Positions 10,798 to 22,552 of a DNA stretch of 25,000 bases are shown in pieces. The notes under the pieces were generated by a model. It searched no databases. It saw only the letters and a program-made list of their open reading frames with translations, and had not been told where the DNA came from. The position numbers and the translations under genes are program-made. The stretch's first letter is position 1. Each line of letters opens with the position of its first letter. The stretch comes from Halocaridina rubra (Eukaryota > Arthropoda > Malacostraca > Decapoda > Atyidae), in assembly GCA_037179515.1 (NCBI GenBank), contig JAXCGZ010020997.1, positions 12,501 through 37,500 of the forward strand, written 5' to 3'.

Positions 10798-10945
10798 CAA
10801 TTGGTCTCCATTCGAATGGGGGTGGAGGCAGATGTTGTAGCTGAGAGATTAAGGCTGGATGCACTTCCTTGCGTCCTGCGGTTGGATCAAACCCACCTTG
10901 GTCGCTTTGGGACTTGCGCTCTCTACCACTGAGCTAAAGCCCTCC
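10798..10945 (-). mobile_element. SINE-3: tRNA-headed SINE, best copy
   Basis: On the minus strand a strong A box (TAGCTCAGTGGTAG, 10923-10936) and a B box (GGTTTGATCC, 10884-10893) sit at tRNA spacing in a head beginning gggctttagctcagtggtag. A body of about 80 bp follows and ends with ccattcgaatgg, a 12-bp palindrome. Two poorer relatives lie at 3385-3550 and 5492-5546. A true tRNA is unlikely because the acceptor ends do not pair. Confidence 0.78.
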
Positions 10946-11200
10946 ACTCGTCGTACGTGAAAAGCGAACAAACAGCTAAAAGCGGGAGCACTCGGACCTC
11001 ACCCATGCAGAGAACCTCGCCCCCAGCCTACACCCACACCGCCATCGCCCCATTTAAGCAGAAGGAAGTAACGTGTGGGTGTTTAAAGATTAAATCCTCT
11101 ACTTTTTTTTGTTAACCTCCATCTGTTTTTGTTTTCTTTTGGCACCCCTTATATGGCACTGGTGGTGTGGCACTGCATGCTTTTGGCATCAGGGTTACCT
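10946..11200. other. Unassigned stretch
   Basis: It is C-rich near 11000-11050 and T-rich near 11100-11140. No gene or repeat match was noticed in the window. Confidence 0.4.
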
Positions 11201-11402
11201 TAAAGGGGGGTTTACACGGTCAAACGGTTCGTCGAACGCGGTTCGACTGACAAGTGTTTGAAGTGATGTTCGAACGTGTGAACGGGGTATTTGGTTGTCG
11301 AACACGGTTGTAATACCCCGTTCATACGTTCGAACATCACTTCAAACACTTGTCTGTCGAACCGCGTTCGACGAACCGTTTGACCGTGTAAACTCCCCTT
11401 TA
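11201..11402. mobile_element. 202-bp near-perfect palindrome (MITE or foldback candidate)
   Basis: Arms 11201-11291 and 11312-11402 are reverse complements with 3 mismatches in 91 positions, around a 20-bp loop (11292-11311). The ends are TAAAGGGG / CCCCTTTA, so a TA target duplication around an AAGGGG...CCCCTT core is possible but not provable in a palindrome. The arms are rich in ttcgaacg-like motifs. No transposase is nearby. The high arm identity implies a recent origin or ongoing correction. Confidence 0.93.
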
Positions 11403-11797
11403 GACGAGCATGAAGAACGAGTTACAAGGTCGTTGCATGGGATATCCTCACCTTCACTCCTCCCCCTTCATCCTTGTATACCCTCCCATCCCCGTATCAT
11501 ATTTTATGATTCGGGATATCGTGGTTCATAGCTGTGGGCACGTGTACCCCTTGCTTGGCTTTTATACAGCAGGTGCGGGACTGCGAACTGAATCGTAACT
11601 ATCCAGAAAGACACTAATATATTATCTTCCTGTTTTATAGGAAAAATTCATGAAGGCATAATTATCTGTATGAACACATTGAATATTTTTCATACAAATA
11701 ACTCAACAAAGCCATTTTGTGTACTCAGTTTTTCTTCTGAGTGAAAAGAAACAACCACAAATCGGTGCCACCATCAGGGTTATATAGACAAAGAAAT
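11403..11797. other. Unassigned stretch
   Basis: Two short open frames here match nothing I recognise. No repeat shared with other parts of the window was found. Confidence 0.4.
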
Positions 11798-11850
11798 GCT
11801 GCATGACCCAACTCTGGGAGTCGAACTCAAGACCCTCAAGGTGTGACTGT
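11798..11850 (-). repeat. tRNA-like fragment (T-arm side)
   Basis: On the minus strand gagttcgactccc is a good B box preceded by accttgagggtctt. No matching A box was identified. It lies just left of the antisense SINE-1 fragment and may be another truncated SINE. Confidence 0.4.
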
Positions 11851-11874
11851 CAAATTCAAGAATGTTTTGATCTT

Positions 11875-11963
11875 GTTCCGGTTTTACGTCACGCACTCCC
11901 TTCCCTACCAAGGGCTAGGACGGTTGCCTTCTTGCGAAGGACTTGTTTTGGCAGACGTAATCG
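11875..11963 (-). mobile_element. SINE-1 body, antisense and 5'-truncated
   Basis: The reverse complement matches SINE-1 from cgattac through the GCAA-capped hairpin (11927-11940) to the terminal ccggaac (11875-11881). The match stops at 11963, where LINE coding sequence begins. The plus-strand open frame at 11803-12534 reads through it, which adds foreign residues to the LINE frame. Confidence 0.85.
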
Positions 11964-14226
11964 GGATGACTACTGCTTTCGGTCCCGCAACCCTGATCGG
12001 GTAGCTGTAAAAGTTGCCGAGATCATGACCGCGGAAATGGAGGTGTACATCCCCTCTTCTACAAAAACTTTCTCTCCCCCTAAACCTTGGTTTGACCGTG
12101 CCTGCTCCATGGCTGTCCAGGCTAGGAATCAGGCTCACCGATCTTACCAAGCCTCTCCTTCCGATTTAACTTGCTCTGCTTTTATTATAGCTAGGAATCG
12201 CTGTACAGCTCAGATTCGAAGGTCTAAGGCTTCCTTTAAAAGAAGGAAAGTTGATGACCTTAACTCCTCTCCCACTGACAAATGCTTCTGGTCCTTAGCC
12301 AAAAACCTCTCCAAAAACTTCTGTAACTCAAGCTTTCCCCCTCTCATTCGTTCTGATGGTTCTATAGCTTGCTCTCCCACTGACAAAGCCACTCTCTTTG
12401 GCTCTCATTTTTCTGCCAACTCTTTTGTCAACGATTCCAGCGCACCTGTTCCTCAGTCTTTTCCCCTTTCTAACCCTATGTCCTCCCTTATCCTTTCTTC
12501 ACGCAAAGTTCATAAGGTTCTTTGCTCAATATAGACAAACAAGGCATCTGGTCCCGATGGTATCCCTATAAGATTCCTTAAGGAGTTTGCAGATGAACTG
12601 GCTCCCGTGCTTTGCCGTCTTTTTCGCCTCATTCTGTCAACCAGTATCTATCCTTCATCTTGGAAGCATGCTCTAGTTCAACCTGTTCCTAAGAAGGGTG
12701 ACCTCTCTATTCCTTCTAACTACCGACCTATTGCTCTAACCTCCTCTATTGCTAAAGTTTTCGAAACTTTGCTCAGTGCTCACTTCTTGAAACGCCTTGA
12801 ATCTAACTCACTTATCACCGATCACCACTACGGCTTCCGCAAGGCAAGATCCACTGGTGATCTCCTGTCCTGTCTTACTCATGTATGGTCATCTTCTCTG
12901 AGGAACTATGGGGAATCCTTTGTCGTCGCCCTTGATATCTCTAAGGCTTTTGACAGAGTCTGGCACAAGGCTCTGTTGGCCAGACTCCCTCCTATGGCTT
13001 TACCCCTTCTTTCTGTTCTCTTATTTCCAGTTTTCTTACTGACCGTTCTATATCTGTAGTTGATGGCGCGACATCTAGCCCTTTCTCTGTTTCCAGTGGT
13101 GTTCCACAGAGCTCTGTTCTTTCACCTACTCTCTTCCTTCTCTTCATCAATGATCTTCTACAATCCCCATCTTCATCTCTTCTTCATGCCTTTGCCGATG
13201 ATTCTACCCTTCACTTTTCCTCTGCCTTTTCTTCACAACCTTCATCTGTTACTCGTAATCAATCTCGTATCACTCTTTCTTCTACTCTTAACTCCGATTT
13301 GCAGAGAGTATCTGAATGGGGCACTCAAAATTTAGTTAAATTCAATGCCTCCAAGACACAGTTTCTGGCTATCTCTTTATCTTCTTCTCCTCCTGATAAC
13401 CCTATTGTCTTCGAAACTAATGAAATTTACCCTCTTAACTCTGTCAATATATTAGGAATCCATATAGCCTCTAACTTGTCTTGGAGGAATCACATAATCC
13501 AAATTTCTAAATCTTCATCCAAGAAATTGAGGGTTTTGTTTCGTTTTCTTTATTACTTTTCCTCATTGCAGTTACTTAGAATTTACAAAGGTCTTATCCG
13601 CCCCTGCTTAGAATACTGCTCACACATCTGGGGTGCTTCTTCCTTTACTTAGCTTCTTGATAGGGTTGAATCTAAGGCAGTCAGACTCATTAATGATCCT
13701 TCTCTTACTTCTAACCTGGATTCTCTCTCTCTTCGCCGTAAGGTATCTTCCCTTTCGCTTTTCTATCGCTACTACTTCCATCGCTGCTCTGATGAGTTGG
13801 CGAGTTGCATCCCTCCTCCACTGCCGAGGCCGCGTAACACTCGCCAAGCGGCCTCATCTCACAGGTACTGTGTGGAGATTTGTAGCTCGCAGATTGGTCG
13901 GTGCAGCGACTGCTTCTTCCCATCTACCTCCAGACTCTGGGACTCTCTTCCTCCTTCTGTCTTACCTAATTGTTATGACCTTTCATCCTTCAAAAGCAGA
14001 TCTATCGTCATCTCAGAGCCTAGTCCTCCATATCTCTGGGTCCTCTTTACTTTGACTGTTTTTTTCTGTCTGTCGTTTTCCTTTGTGTGACATTACCTCA
14101 TCTCTGCCTTACCCTTAACCTTTTTTTTCCTTCGTCTTGGTATTTTCTCGTGCCCGGGCCTTTGTTGATGAGGGCACTTTCTGCCTGTCCCGGTGTCACA
14201 CTTAAAACAAAAAACAAAACAAAAAA
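11964..14226 (+). mobile_element. Jockey/I-like LINE, 5'-truncated
   Basis: The element holds the C-terminal part of ORF2 (linker, reverse transcriptase and C-terminal region), a roughly 180-bp 3' UTR ending cccggtgtcacac, and an A-rich tail with C interruptions (about 14203-14226). No endonuclease domain is visible upstream. Its left edge abuts the antisense SINE-1 fragment. The last ~340 bp are repeated at 8277-8634, showing a family of truncated copies. The clade assignment is from remembered motif style and is not certain. Confidence 0.88.
11970..14023 (+). pseudogene. LINE ORF2 reverse transcriptase, inactivated
   Basis: This encoded an RNA-dependent DNA polymerase that copies the element's RNA at a nicked genomic site. 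Recognisable in order are KASGPDGIP (about 12541), KKGDLSIPSNYRPIAL (12690-12735), YGFRKARST (about 12828), ALDISKAFDRVWH (12928-12966), GVPQ-SSVLSPTLF (13098 on), FADD catalytic box (13191-13202), then a thumb and C-terminal region with IRPCLEYCSHIWGAS and FFPSTSRLWDSLPPSV. The reading frame is broken by TAG at 12532-12534, a frameshift near 12983-12993, TAG at 13650-13652 and a 1-bp loss near 13991-13996. The glycine usual after GVPQ is replaced by serine (agc at 13110). The FADD aspartates remain. It is non-functional as it stands. Confidence 0.9.
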
Positions 14227-14354
14227 TTTTGGAGCAGTCGCGAGCGGTACAATTACGTTACATTATATAACGATTATGTTTTATATTTTGTTAATTGAAT
14301 GTCACAGAGTTAATACTAAATTCACGATTCACTTTTCGCCACTCTGTCGCAAAC
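14227..14354. other. Short unassigned spacer
   Basis: It lies between the LINE tail and the trinucleotide array, and nothing is recognised. Confidence 0.4.
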
Positions 14355-14453
14355 AGTAGTAGCAGCAGCAGCAGCAGCACAGCAGCAGTAGTAGTAGTAA
14401 TAATAATAATAATAATAATAATAATGATGATGATGATGATGATGATGATGAAG

Positions 14454-14488
<35 letters not shown>

Positions 14489-14503
14489 GAAGAAGAAGAG
14501 AGA
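14355..14503. repeat. Compound trinucleotide microsatellite
   Basis: Blocks run in the order AGT/AGC, AGT, AAT, GAT, AAT and AAG. Each block differs from the next by one base of the triplet, suggesting point changes that spread by slippage. Confidence 0.97.
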
Positions 14504-14981
14504 ATAGTAAATAATTGAAATACGAGTAAATAAAGAGTAATAATTTAAGATATGTTTAAAAAAATCATAAACATATATGTTACTTTTCTGTGCATAAGGC
14601 CGATGTCTGTAATATCCTAAACACTGAAAATCTTCGCTCAATATGACTTCCTTCTCTTTGGCATTTAAAGTGACTTCCAAAATGACAGAATTGGCTCTTT
14701 GTGACGTCAGCTGAAAATGCAGCCTGAAGCGAGTTATTATGAGCTTCATAACACATACCCGCAAATTATCAATTATAAATACATTTGTTATGGCAAATAA
14801 GTATAATTGTAGTGATACCCACTTAAATTAAAGAGAGAAAAAACTTTCATTGCGCTATAATTGAATTAGAATTGGCCTTTTAAAAGGGGTTTATTATGTT
14901 TTGTTGATAACGAGGATTGGTCACTTGGCACGAGCGATGTCATTTGCCGAAGGTACACTCCTGCAATTTCCTACTTTTCAT

Positions 14982-14983
<2 letters not shown>
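14504..14983. other. Unassigned AT-rich stretch
   Basis: No gene, tRNA-like motif or shared repeat is recognised. The minus-strand frame ending in the trinucleotide array has no known domain. Confidence 0.45.
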
Positions 14984-15508
<525 letters not shown>

Positions 15509-15765
15509 TGAAACCTTCCCACTCTAATGTTTGCTGAAAGTGATCTTAATCACTGTGCCATGATCTTGTATAAAAAAATCACCATTGACCTTTCTGACCT
15601 TAAGGTCAGAAAGGGCAATGAAGATATAATCATAATTACATCGAAAACCAGGTTTAAAAATTTGTGAGTTTTATTGTAGTACTTTAAACTTCCATTACAG
15701 CTGATCAATTGTCCACGATTTAGTTGCTTTTACAAAACTCGTAGAGACTATATTACCGTTTCTTA
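15509..15765. other. Unassigned apart from one palindrome
   Basis: A 36-bp palindrome lies at 15584-15619. The remaining sequence shows no gene. Confidence 0.4.
15584..15619. repeat. 36-bp loopless palindrome
   Basis: attgacctttctgacctt is followed directly by aaggtcagaaagggcaat. 17 of 18 positions pair, with no spacer. It contains aggtca half-sites in inverted order with zero spacing. This resembles a nuclear-receptor palindrome, but function is not implied by sequence alone. Confidence 0.9.
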
Positions 15766-15960
15766 CACAGCTGCGGCTGCCGGTACTAATTGCAGAAAAT
15801 CCTTACCCATTTACCCTGTGGTTGTCCCAAGCAGGGTGATGGTGAGTATTAAAGAAACCCTTGCAGCTATGGGGCGTACTTGAGATATATGATTAATGTT
15901 TGCTTTGACTTGGCCACCCCCTTACAAAGGGGATGGCTGCAGTTGCATGTGTATGTAGAT
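15766..15960 (+). repeat. Dispersed repeat, module B (copy 3)
   Basis: It starts agctgcggctgccgg, contains gagatatatgattaatgttt and gctttgacttggccaccccc, then ttacaaaggggatggctgc, and ends in tgtatgtagatatg. It is related to 5985-6200 and 10182-10300. Confidence 0.75.
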
Positions 15961-16206
15961 ATGTTGAACTTGTCTATATGATATATATGCATACTTATAA
16001 TTAGATAAAACTATTTGTGTGTGTATGTTGGTCGTGTCTGTTGTACACAATTAATATAATAATGGGTCACCAGATGGACTCTTTTGAAGTCACGCTATGC
16101 ATTGCTATTTTTTGCTCTTTCTTACTCGTTATTTTTCTTATTGGGAACGCTGCATTGTCACCCTCAGTCTTTTGACATTTATTCTCACCACACGACTCTT
16201 GTCATT

Positions 16207-16207
<1 letters not shown>

Positions 16208-16245
<38 letters not shown>
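16208..16245. repeat. Poly(T) run, 38 bp
   Basis: Uninterrupted T. It could be the antisense A tail of a retroelement lying to the right, but no such element was recognised. Confidence 0.95.
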
Positions 16246-16362
16246 CCGCCTCTAATATGCAATGATGAATGCTACTCTGTCTTCAAGGATTTAGTATTTC
16301 GGCAGATAAATCCTTTAAAATTTATTTTATTTTACACTTTTTTTTTGCTTTTATAATAAAAA

Positions 16363-16490
16363 AAGTCGACTTAATGGGGCGAAGCGAGGGGACTGGAAAG
16401 CCCCTCTTTTCTCACAGAGTCAAGTTTCTTTACTTTGACTCAGCCACCCCCCTTATAAGGGTGAATTTGGCTTGTCTATATAGATATACA
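16363..16490 (+). repeat. Dispersed repeat, module A (copy 3)
   Basis: gtcgacttaatggggcgaag, then cgaggggactgg, ctttgactcagccacccccc, ttataagggtgaa and tatatagatata align with copies 1 and 2 across the module. Confidence 0.85.
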
Positions 16491-16952
16491 TAGATAATAA
16501 ATATGATTTTATGTATCACAATAGTAAAAGGCAAATAATCACACAGTTGCGAAAGAGAAAATATAATTGAAAATAATACTTAGTTCAGCCATAAGTGGAG
16601 CAAGCCATTCCTCTTTGTGCCAATTCCGGCTGTTTATTTTGAGCCAACACCAATCAGTGGTCGGCTAGTGGACAGTAGGAAACAGCGACCACAAGTAGAC
16701 TGGGTAAAAGCTGCCAATAAAGTGATAAAACGAATGTGCTGAATTAAAGTAACTTCAGACAATTATAATAATATTTCCTACTGGGTAATCGACAGTCATT
16801 ATCGAGATGTCCTTTACAATTTTCTATCGCATTTTTTGTTTTACAGAACTAATCAGTAGAACACCAATTAGTGTACAAAGGCTCACAGTTTGTGTGGCTG
16901 TGTCTAATTTTCTTCCTCAATTAATTTCCCATTACTGACACTTTTCCTGTGA
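16491..16952. other. Unassigned stretch
   Basis: No gene, tRNA-like motif or internal repeat was recognised. Confidence 0.4.
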
Positions 16953-17063
16953 TTCTTCTTCTTCTTCTTCTTCTTCTTCTTCTTCTTCTTCTTCTTCTTC
17001 TTCTTCTTCTTCTTCTTCTTCTTCTTCTTCTTCTTCTTCTTCTTCTTCTTCTTCTTCTTCTTC
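16953..17063. repeat. (TTC)n microsatellite, about 37 copies
   Basis: Uninterrupted pyrimidine triplets for about 111 bp; the complement is (GAA)n, a known triplex-forming repeat class. Confidence 0.98.

Positions 17064-18290
<1,227 letters not shown>

Positions 18291-18367
<77 letters not shown>
18291..18367. repeat. (AT)n, on the tail side of the minus-strand LINE
   Basis: About 77 bp of AT. It directly follows the short 3' region of the minus-strand LINE (read 18408 to 18368), so it may have grown from that element's tail. Confidence 0.96.
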
Positions 18368-18371
<4 letters not shown>

Positions 18372-19277
18372 TATTTTATCACCTTATCACCAAGATGCCT
18401 GGTAGACACTACTGTCTGTCAGCTGGCACTCCTCTTAGAAACCCTCTCCAGTCTTCTCGTTCTTCGTACCAGTTATTTTCTTCCACTTCCCGCAGAGACG
18501 TTCCTCTCCTTTCCAAAGCTGTCGCCACACCTTCCAGCCATCTTTTCCTTGGTCGGCCCAAATAAGGTACTTCTTTGGTTTTCTATGTTCTTCCATCCTC
18601 ATTACATGTCCGTACCACCGCAGGCTTGCTCTTTTCTATATCATCCAGCAGGGGTAGCACATTCACTTCATTCCTAATGTACTCATTTCTAATTTTGTCT
18701 ATTCTTGTAACATTCTTGATTAGCCTGAGTACTTTCATTTCGGCCGCTTGCAGCTTTGATTTTGTCTTCGTTGTGAGCGACCAGGTCTCTGATCCGTAGA
18801 GCAATATCGGCTTTAAGATGCTTTGATAAATTGTGACTTTGCACTTCATTGGTATGTTGGCATCTCGGAGTAGAGGGTACATCAACCCAACATTTCTGTT
18901 ATATTTCGCAATTCTGTTATTTATTTCTACCTCCTGCATGTTGTTACTTCCGACATTTACCCCCAAATGGGTGTAGTTGTCAACCTGGTGAAGTTTGTCC
19001 TGACCAATATATATATCTAGCAGCCGTTCTTTGTTTCTTGATATGACCATTATCTCAGTTTTACCTCTTTGGGTATTGATCTTCATTCCGTTACTCTCCA
19101 TTCCAGTCCACCATTTAGTTGCTACTTCTTGGATATCTGCTGCGGAACCAGCCAGCACCACCACATCATCTGCATACAACAAAGTTTCCTCTCCATTCTC
19201 GCCGATCTTTATGTCTCTTATGCATTTATCCATGAACACTATGAACAGAAGTGGTGAAAGCACATCGCCTTGTCTTA
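18368..19277 (-). mobile_element. RTE-like LINE remnant
   Basis: A 5'-truncated non-LTR element on the minus strand holds the second half of the reverse transcriptase, the C-terminal region, and a very short 3' stretch (about 40 bp) that runs into (AT)n. A short 3' UTR and simple-repeat tail are usual for RTE-type elements. The 5' break at about 19277 abuts (CATA)n and the GC-rich repeat at 19298-19484. It is not related to the Jockey/I-like LINE by visible motifs. Confidence 0.85.
18409..19277 (-). pseudogene. Reverse transcriptase C-terminal half, frameshifted
   Basis: The open part (18583-19296, with an N-terminus made of (CATA)n-encoded residues) begins in RQGDVLSPLLF, has the catalytic YADDVVVLAG (YADD codons 19165-19176), then YTHLGVNVGS, LKPILLYGSETW and KVLRLIKNVTRIDKIRNE. 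The frame breaks near 18622-18626, where WYGHVMRMEEHRKPKK moves to another frame, and again near 18558. The typical ending with RKRWLEGVATALERRG and a stop at 18409-18411 follows. The palm upstream of RQGD is missing, so no activity is expected. RTE-like is my best assignment; other non-LTR clades with a similar tail are possible. Confidence 0.87.
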
Positions 19278-19297
19278 CATACATACATACATACATA
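19278..19297. repeat. (CATA)n junction
   Basis: About five tetranucleotide units lie between the truncated LINE and the next repeat. Confidence 0.9.
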
Positions 19298-19600
<303 letters not shown>

Positions 19601-19778
19601 TATGTGTGTTTGTGTATGTCTGTGTGTGCGCTTGTGTGTGTATGTGTGCATAATTGAAGGAGCCCTATGCTCTTAGTTCCCCGTGTCCTGGTCAGTTTTC
19701 TTGGTTTTACGCACTAACACTCAATATATTTAGGATCAAGTAAAGAGAAAGACTCCCCATTACATTGAATAACCTCTG

Positions 19779-19850
19779 AAATTGTTAGGTTAAGTTAGTA
19801 TAAGTTAGCTTAGGAACTAACCTAAGTTAACCTAACCTAACTAACAATTT
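19779..19850. repeat. 72-bp foldback of TTAGG-like sequence
   Basis: The ends aaattgttag and ctaacaattt are exact complements. Inside, gttaggttaagttag on the left faces aacctaacctaac on the right, so imperfect pairing continues towards the centre at about 19815. Confidence 0.8.
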
Positions 19851-20216
19851 ACGAGTTTATTTTATATCATTACTTCAGCGTATGTATGTATGTATATAGA
19901 TGCATGTATGCATATTTATATGTATACGAACACTGTATGTAAATATGTATGTCTGTTATATAATTGACCCAGGCGTATTTGTTAATAATTAAATATTCAT
20001 CCTTTTTTTCTTTTTCGTATCTATTCTCCGTCTTAATTTAGAAGTAAATAGTAAATTTGACGTTGTGTTGATATGATAAACTAATCCTTTACTCATTAAA
20101 GGAGACGTAAAATAAATAGCCAAGCAAAAAAATGAACTACTTACTCACCCAGACGCAACCACGTGTTCTCTTTATGCACATGATTGGTTAGACTGTCAGA
20201 ATGATGGAATGCAGTA
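19851..20216. other. Unassigned AT-rich stretch
   Basis: It holds a loose (TATG)n patch (about 19880-19955). No gene or shared repeat was recognised. Confidence 0.4.
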
Positions 20217-20275
20217 TATTATTATTATTATTATATTTATAATTACTATTATTATTATTTTTATTATTATTATTA

Positions 20276-20346
<71 letters not shown>
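20217..20346. repeat. (ATT)n microsatellite
   Basis: About 130 bp of ATT. It is irregular up to 20280 and perfect after that. Confidence 0.97.
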
Positions 20347-20348
<2 letters not shown>

Positions 20349-20529
20349 ATACAGATTTAGTCATACCTATTTTCGTCCCTTGGCTCTTTGTGTTACAATT
20401 CACCTCTAATTCCCATTGGTATACCCATTACAGCTGCTTAGGTGACAGCAGCTAGAAGGCGAATGATACCAATGTAATTCTTTCTACATCTACGGAATTG
20501 GATATTAATCTCTCTTTAAGTATGGAAAG

Positions 20530-20588
20530 AGAAGGGTTCGAACTCAGAACAAAAAATGTTGCAGGAAGACAGATGCTCAAGAACCAGG
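20530..20588 (-). repeat. Decayed tRNA-like element
   Basis: On the minus strand tggttcttgagcatctgtct resembles a D-arm region and gagttcgaaccc (20534-20545) is a good B box. Spacing is tRNA-like but the stems are poor, so a SINE remnant is more likely than a tRNA. Confidence 0.5.
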
Positions 20589-20841
20589 ATCAAGGTTTAC
20601 CACACCTGATTAGAAAAAGTTTGTAGATAGTGTTAGAAAATAGTAAGATACTTATTATTTGATGACTATCTAGAAATTTAAGTTAAGAATAGGCGTGGCT
20701 TAACTACTTTACTGAGTGTTAAAGTCTGAATATTGAAAGGCAAAAACACGAAGAATAGATTATTAAACAATACATCATATTGTGCGTCACTTCAAAAAGG
20801 AATTATACATATTTGTATACCTGCACGCAGGCGCGCATAGG

Positions 20842-20935
20842 TATACACTAAAGCACGAGTAATACACAAAAAGCGCGCTTACACGCAAACACACACACAC
20901 ACAGACACATACCGAAGCACGTAAAATGCACAAAA

Positions 20936-20984
<49 letters not shown>

Positions 20985-21065
20985 ACCGAAGCACGTAAAA
21001 TGCACACAAAAAAACCAAACACACACACCATCAACGAATCACTAAAAAAAAATGCACAAAAGTAT
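20842..21065. repeat. CA-rich minisatellite, about 70-bp unit
   Basis: The phrase accgaagcacgtaaaatgca occurs at about 20911 and 20985, with a decayed form at 20846 (cactaaagcacgagtaatac). A weaker fourth trace lies near 21036. The units are joined by (CA)n of varying length (6 to 18 repeats). Confidence 0.85.
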
Positions 21066-21737
<672 letters not shown>

Positions 21738-21758
21738 ACCTTATGCGGCCTACCTCAC

Positions 21759-22114
21759 TATCTTTAGTCGTTTATATCCTAACCTAAACTAACCTTAATA
21801 TCATTCCATGATGATTCATAAATAAAATAAACTATATATCATTCAATATTATTGTCCATAATCATGTGAGCTTTGGTGTAAATGCCCTGGTAGACCGCAC
21901 ACTAATATAGTGTGCACAATGAAGTGTGTGCTAAGTTAGTGTGCGGTCTACTGGATTCTGGAATACTGTACATTTCACTTCTGTGGACAAAAATATTTAA
22001 ATGACGTAGATATTAATGTTATTTATGAATAGTCATGGGATGATGGTTAGGTTAGGCTAATATGGTTCAGCTAGGTTAGGTTAGGTTAAAGAAATATAGA
22101 TCACTTATGGTGAA
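21759..22114. mobile_element. Imperfect foldback element with TTAGG-like arms
   Basis: The central arms ggtagaccgcacactaa (21889-21905) and ttagtgtgcggtctac (21936-21951) are complementary. Pairing resumes outward at aatattattgtcca / tggacaaaaatatt, at gatgattcataaataaaat / gttatttatgaatagtcat, and at cctaacctaaactaacc / ggttaggttagg (the extra ggttaggttaggtt at 22071-22086 lies beyond). An 11-bp direct repeat, gcctacctcac, lies at 21748-21758 and 22115-22125 and could be a target duplication. No coding capacity is present. Confidence 0.75.
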
Positions 22115-22125
22115 GCCTACCTCAC

Positions 22126-22458
22126 ACTCAAGTGATAATACTTGACCTAGTCCAACCTAAGAAAGCTTAAAATGATAAGGCAAAGATTGTCAGAGTCCCC
22201 TCTTTCTGCTGAAGGGAGTATTTGACCTGATCATAGACTATTTTCGTGTCTCATGATTTATTCTGGCTTTCATTTAGGAGTTTAACGAAGTGGATTCTGG
22301 AAGTCTCATATTGTCTTTTATTAGGTTGGATAACCGTTCGAATAATGTGACTTGAGTTCTGTTTCACTTTGTAACTAGTCGAGATTTATAGGTACCCCGC
22401 CTCATAAGGTAATGCCTTTTATATTGGTCAATTGTTCAGAAACACTGTCGAAGGAATT
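22126..22458. other. Unassigned stretch
   Basis: No gene or repeat shared with the rest of the window was recognised. Confidence 0.4.
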
Positions 22459-22552
22459 TCACCGAGAGCAGTACACAAAACCTATAACATATCCCAATCT
22501 AAAAAGCTTTCAGTGATATGTTTTCGGTGACTATTCCGTTCTCGGTAGAGAT
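22459..22552. repeat. Weak inverted repeat
   Basis: tcaccgagag ... aacatatc on the left faces gatatgtt ... gttctcggt on the right. Pairing is good at both ends of the arms and poor between them. Confidence 0.4.

Noticed and set aside
10884..10945. Functional tRNA gene on the minus strand
   Set aside because: The A and B boxes are strong, but acceptor ends do not pair and related decayed copies exist in the window.
11803..12534. Novel host protein-coding exon
   Set aside because: The frame is a chain of a tRNA-like fragment, antisense SINE-1 and LINE linker sequence, and its downstream continuation is the LINE reverse transcriptase.
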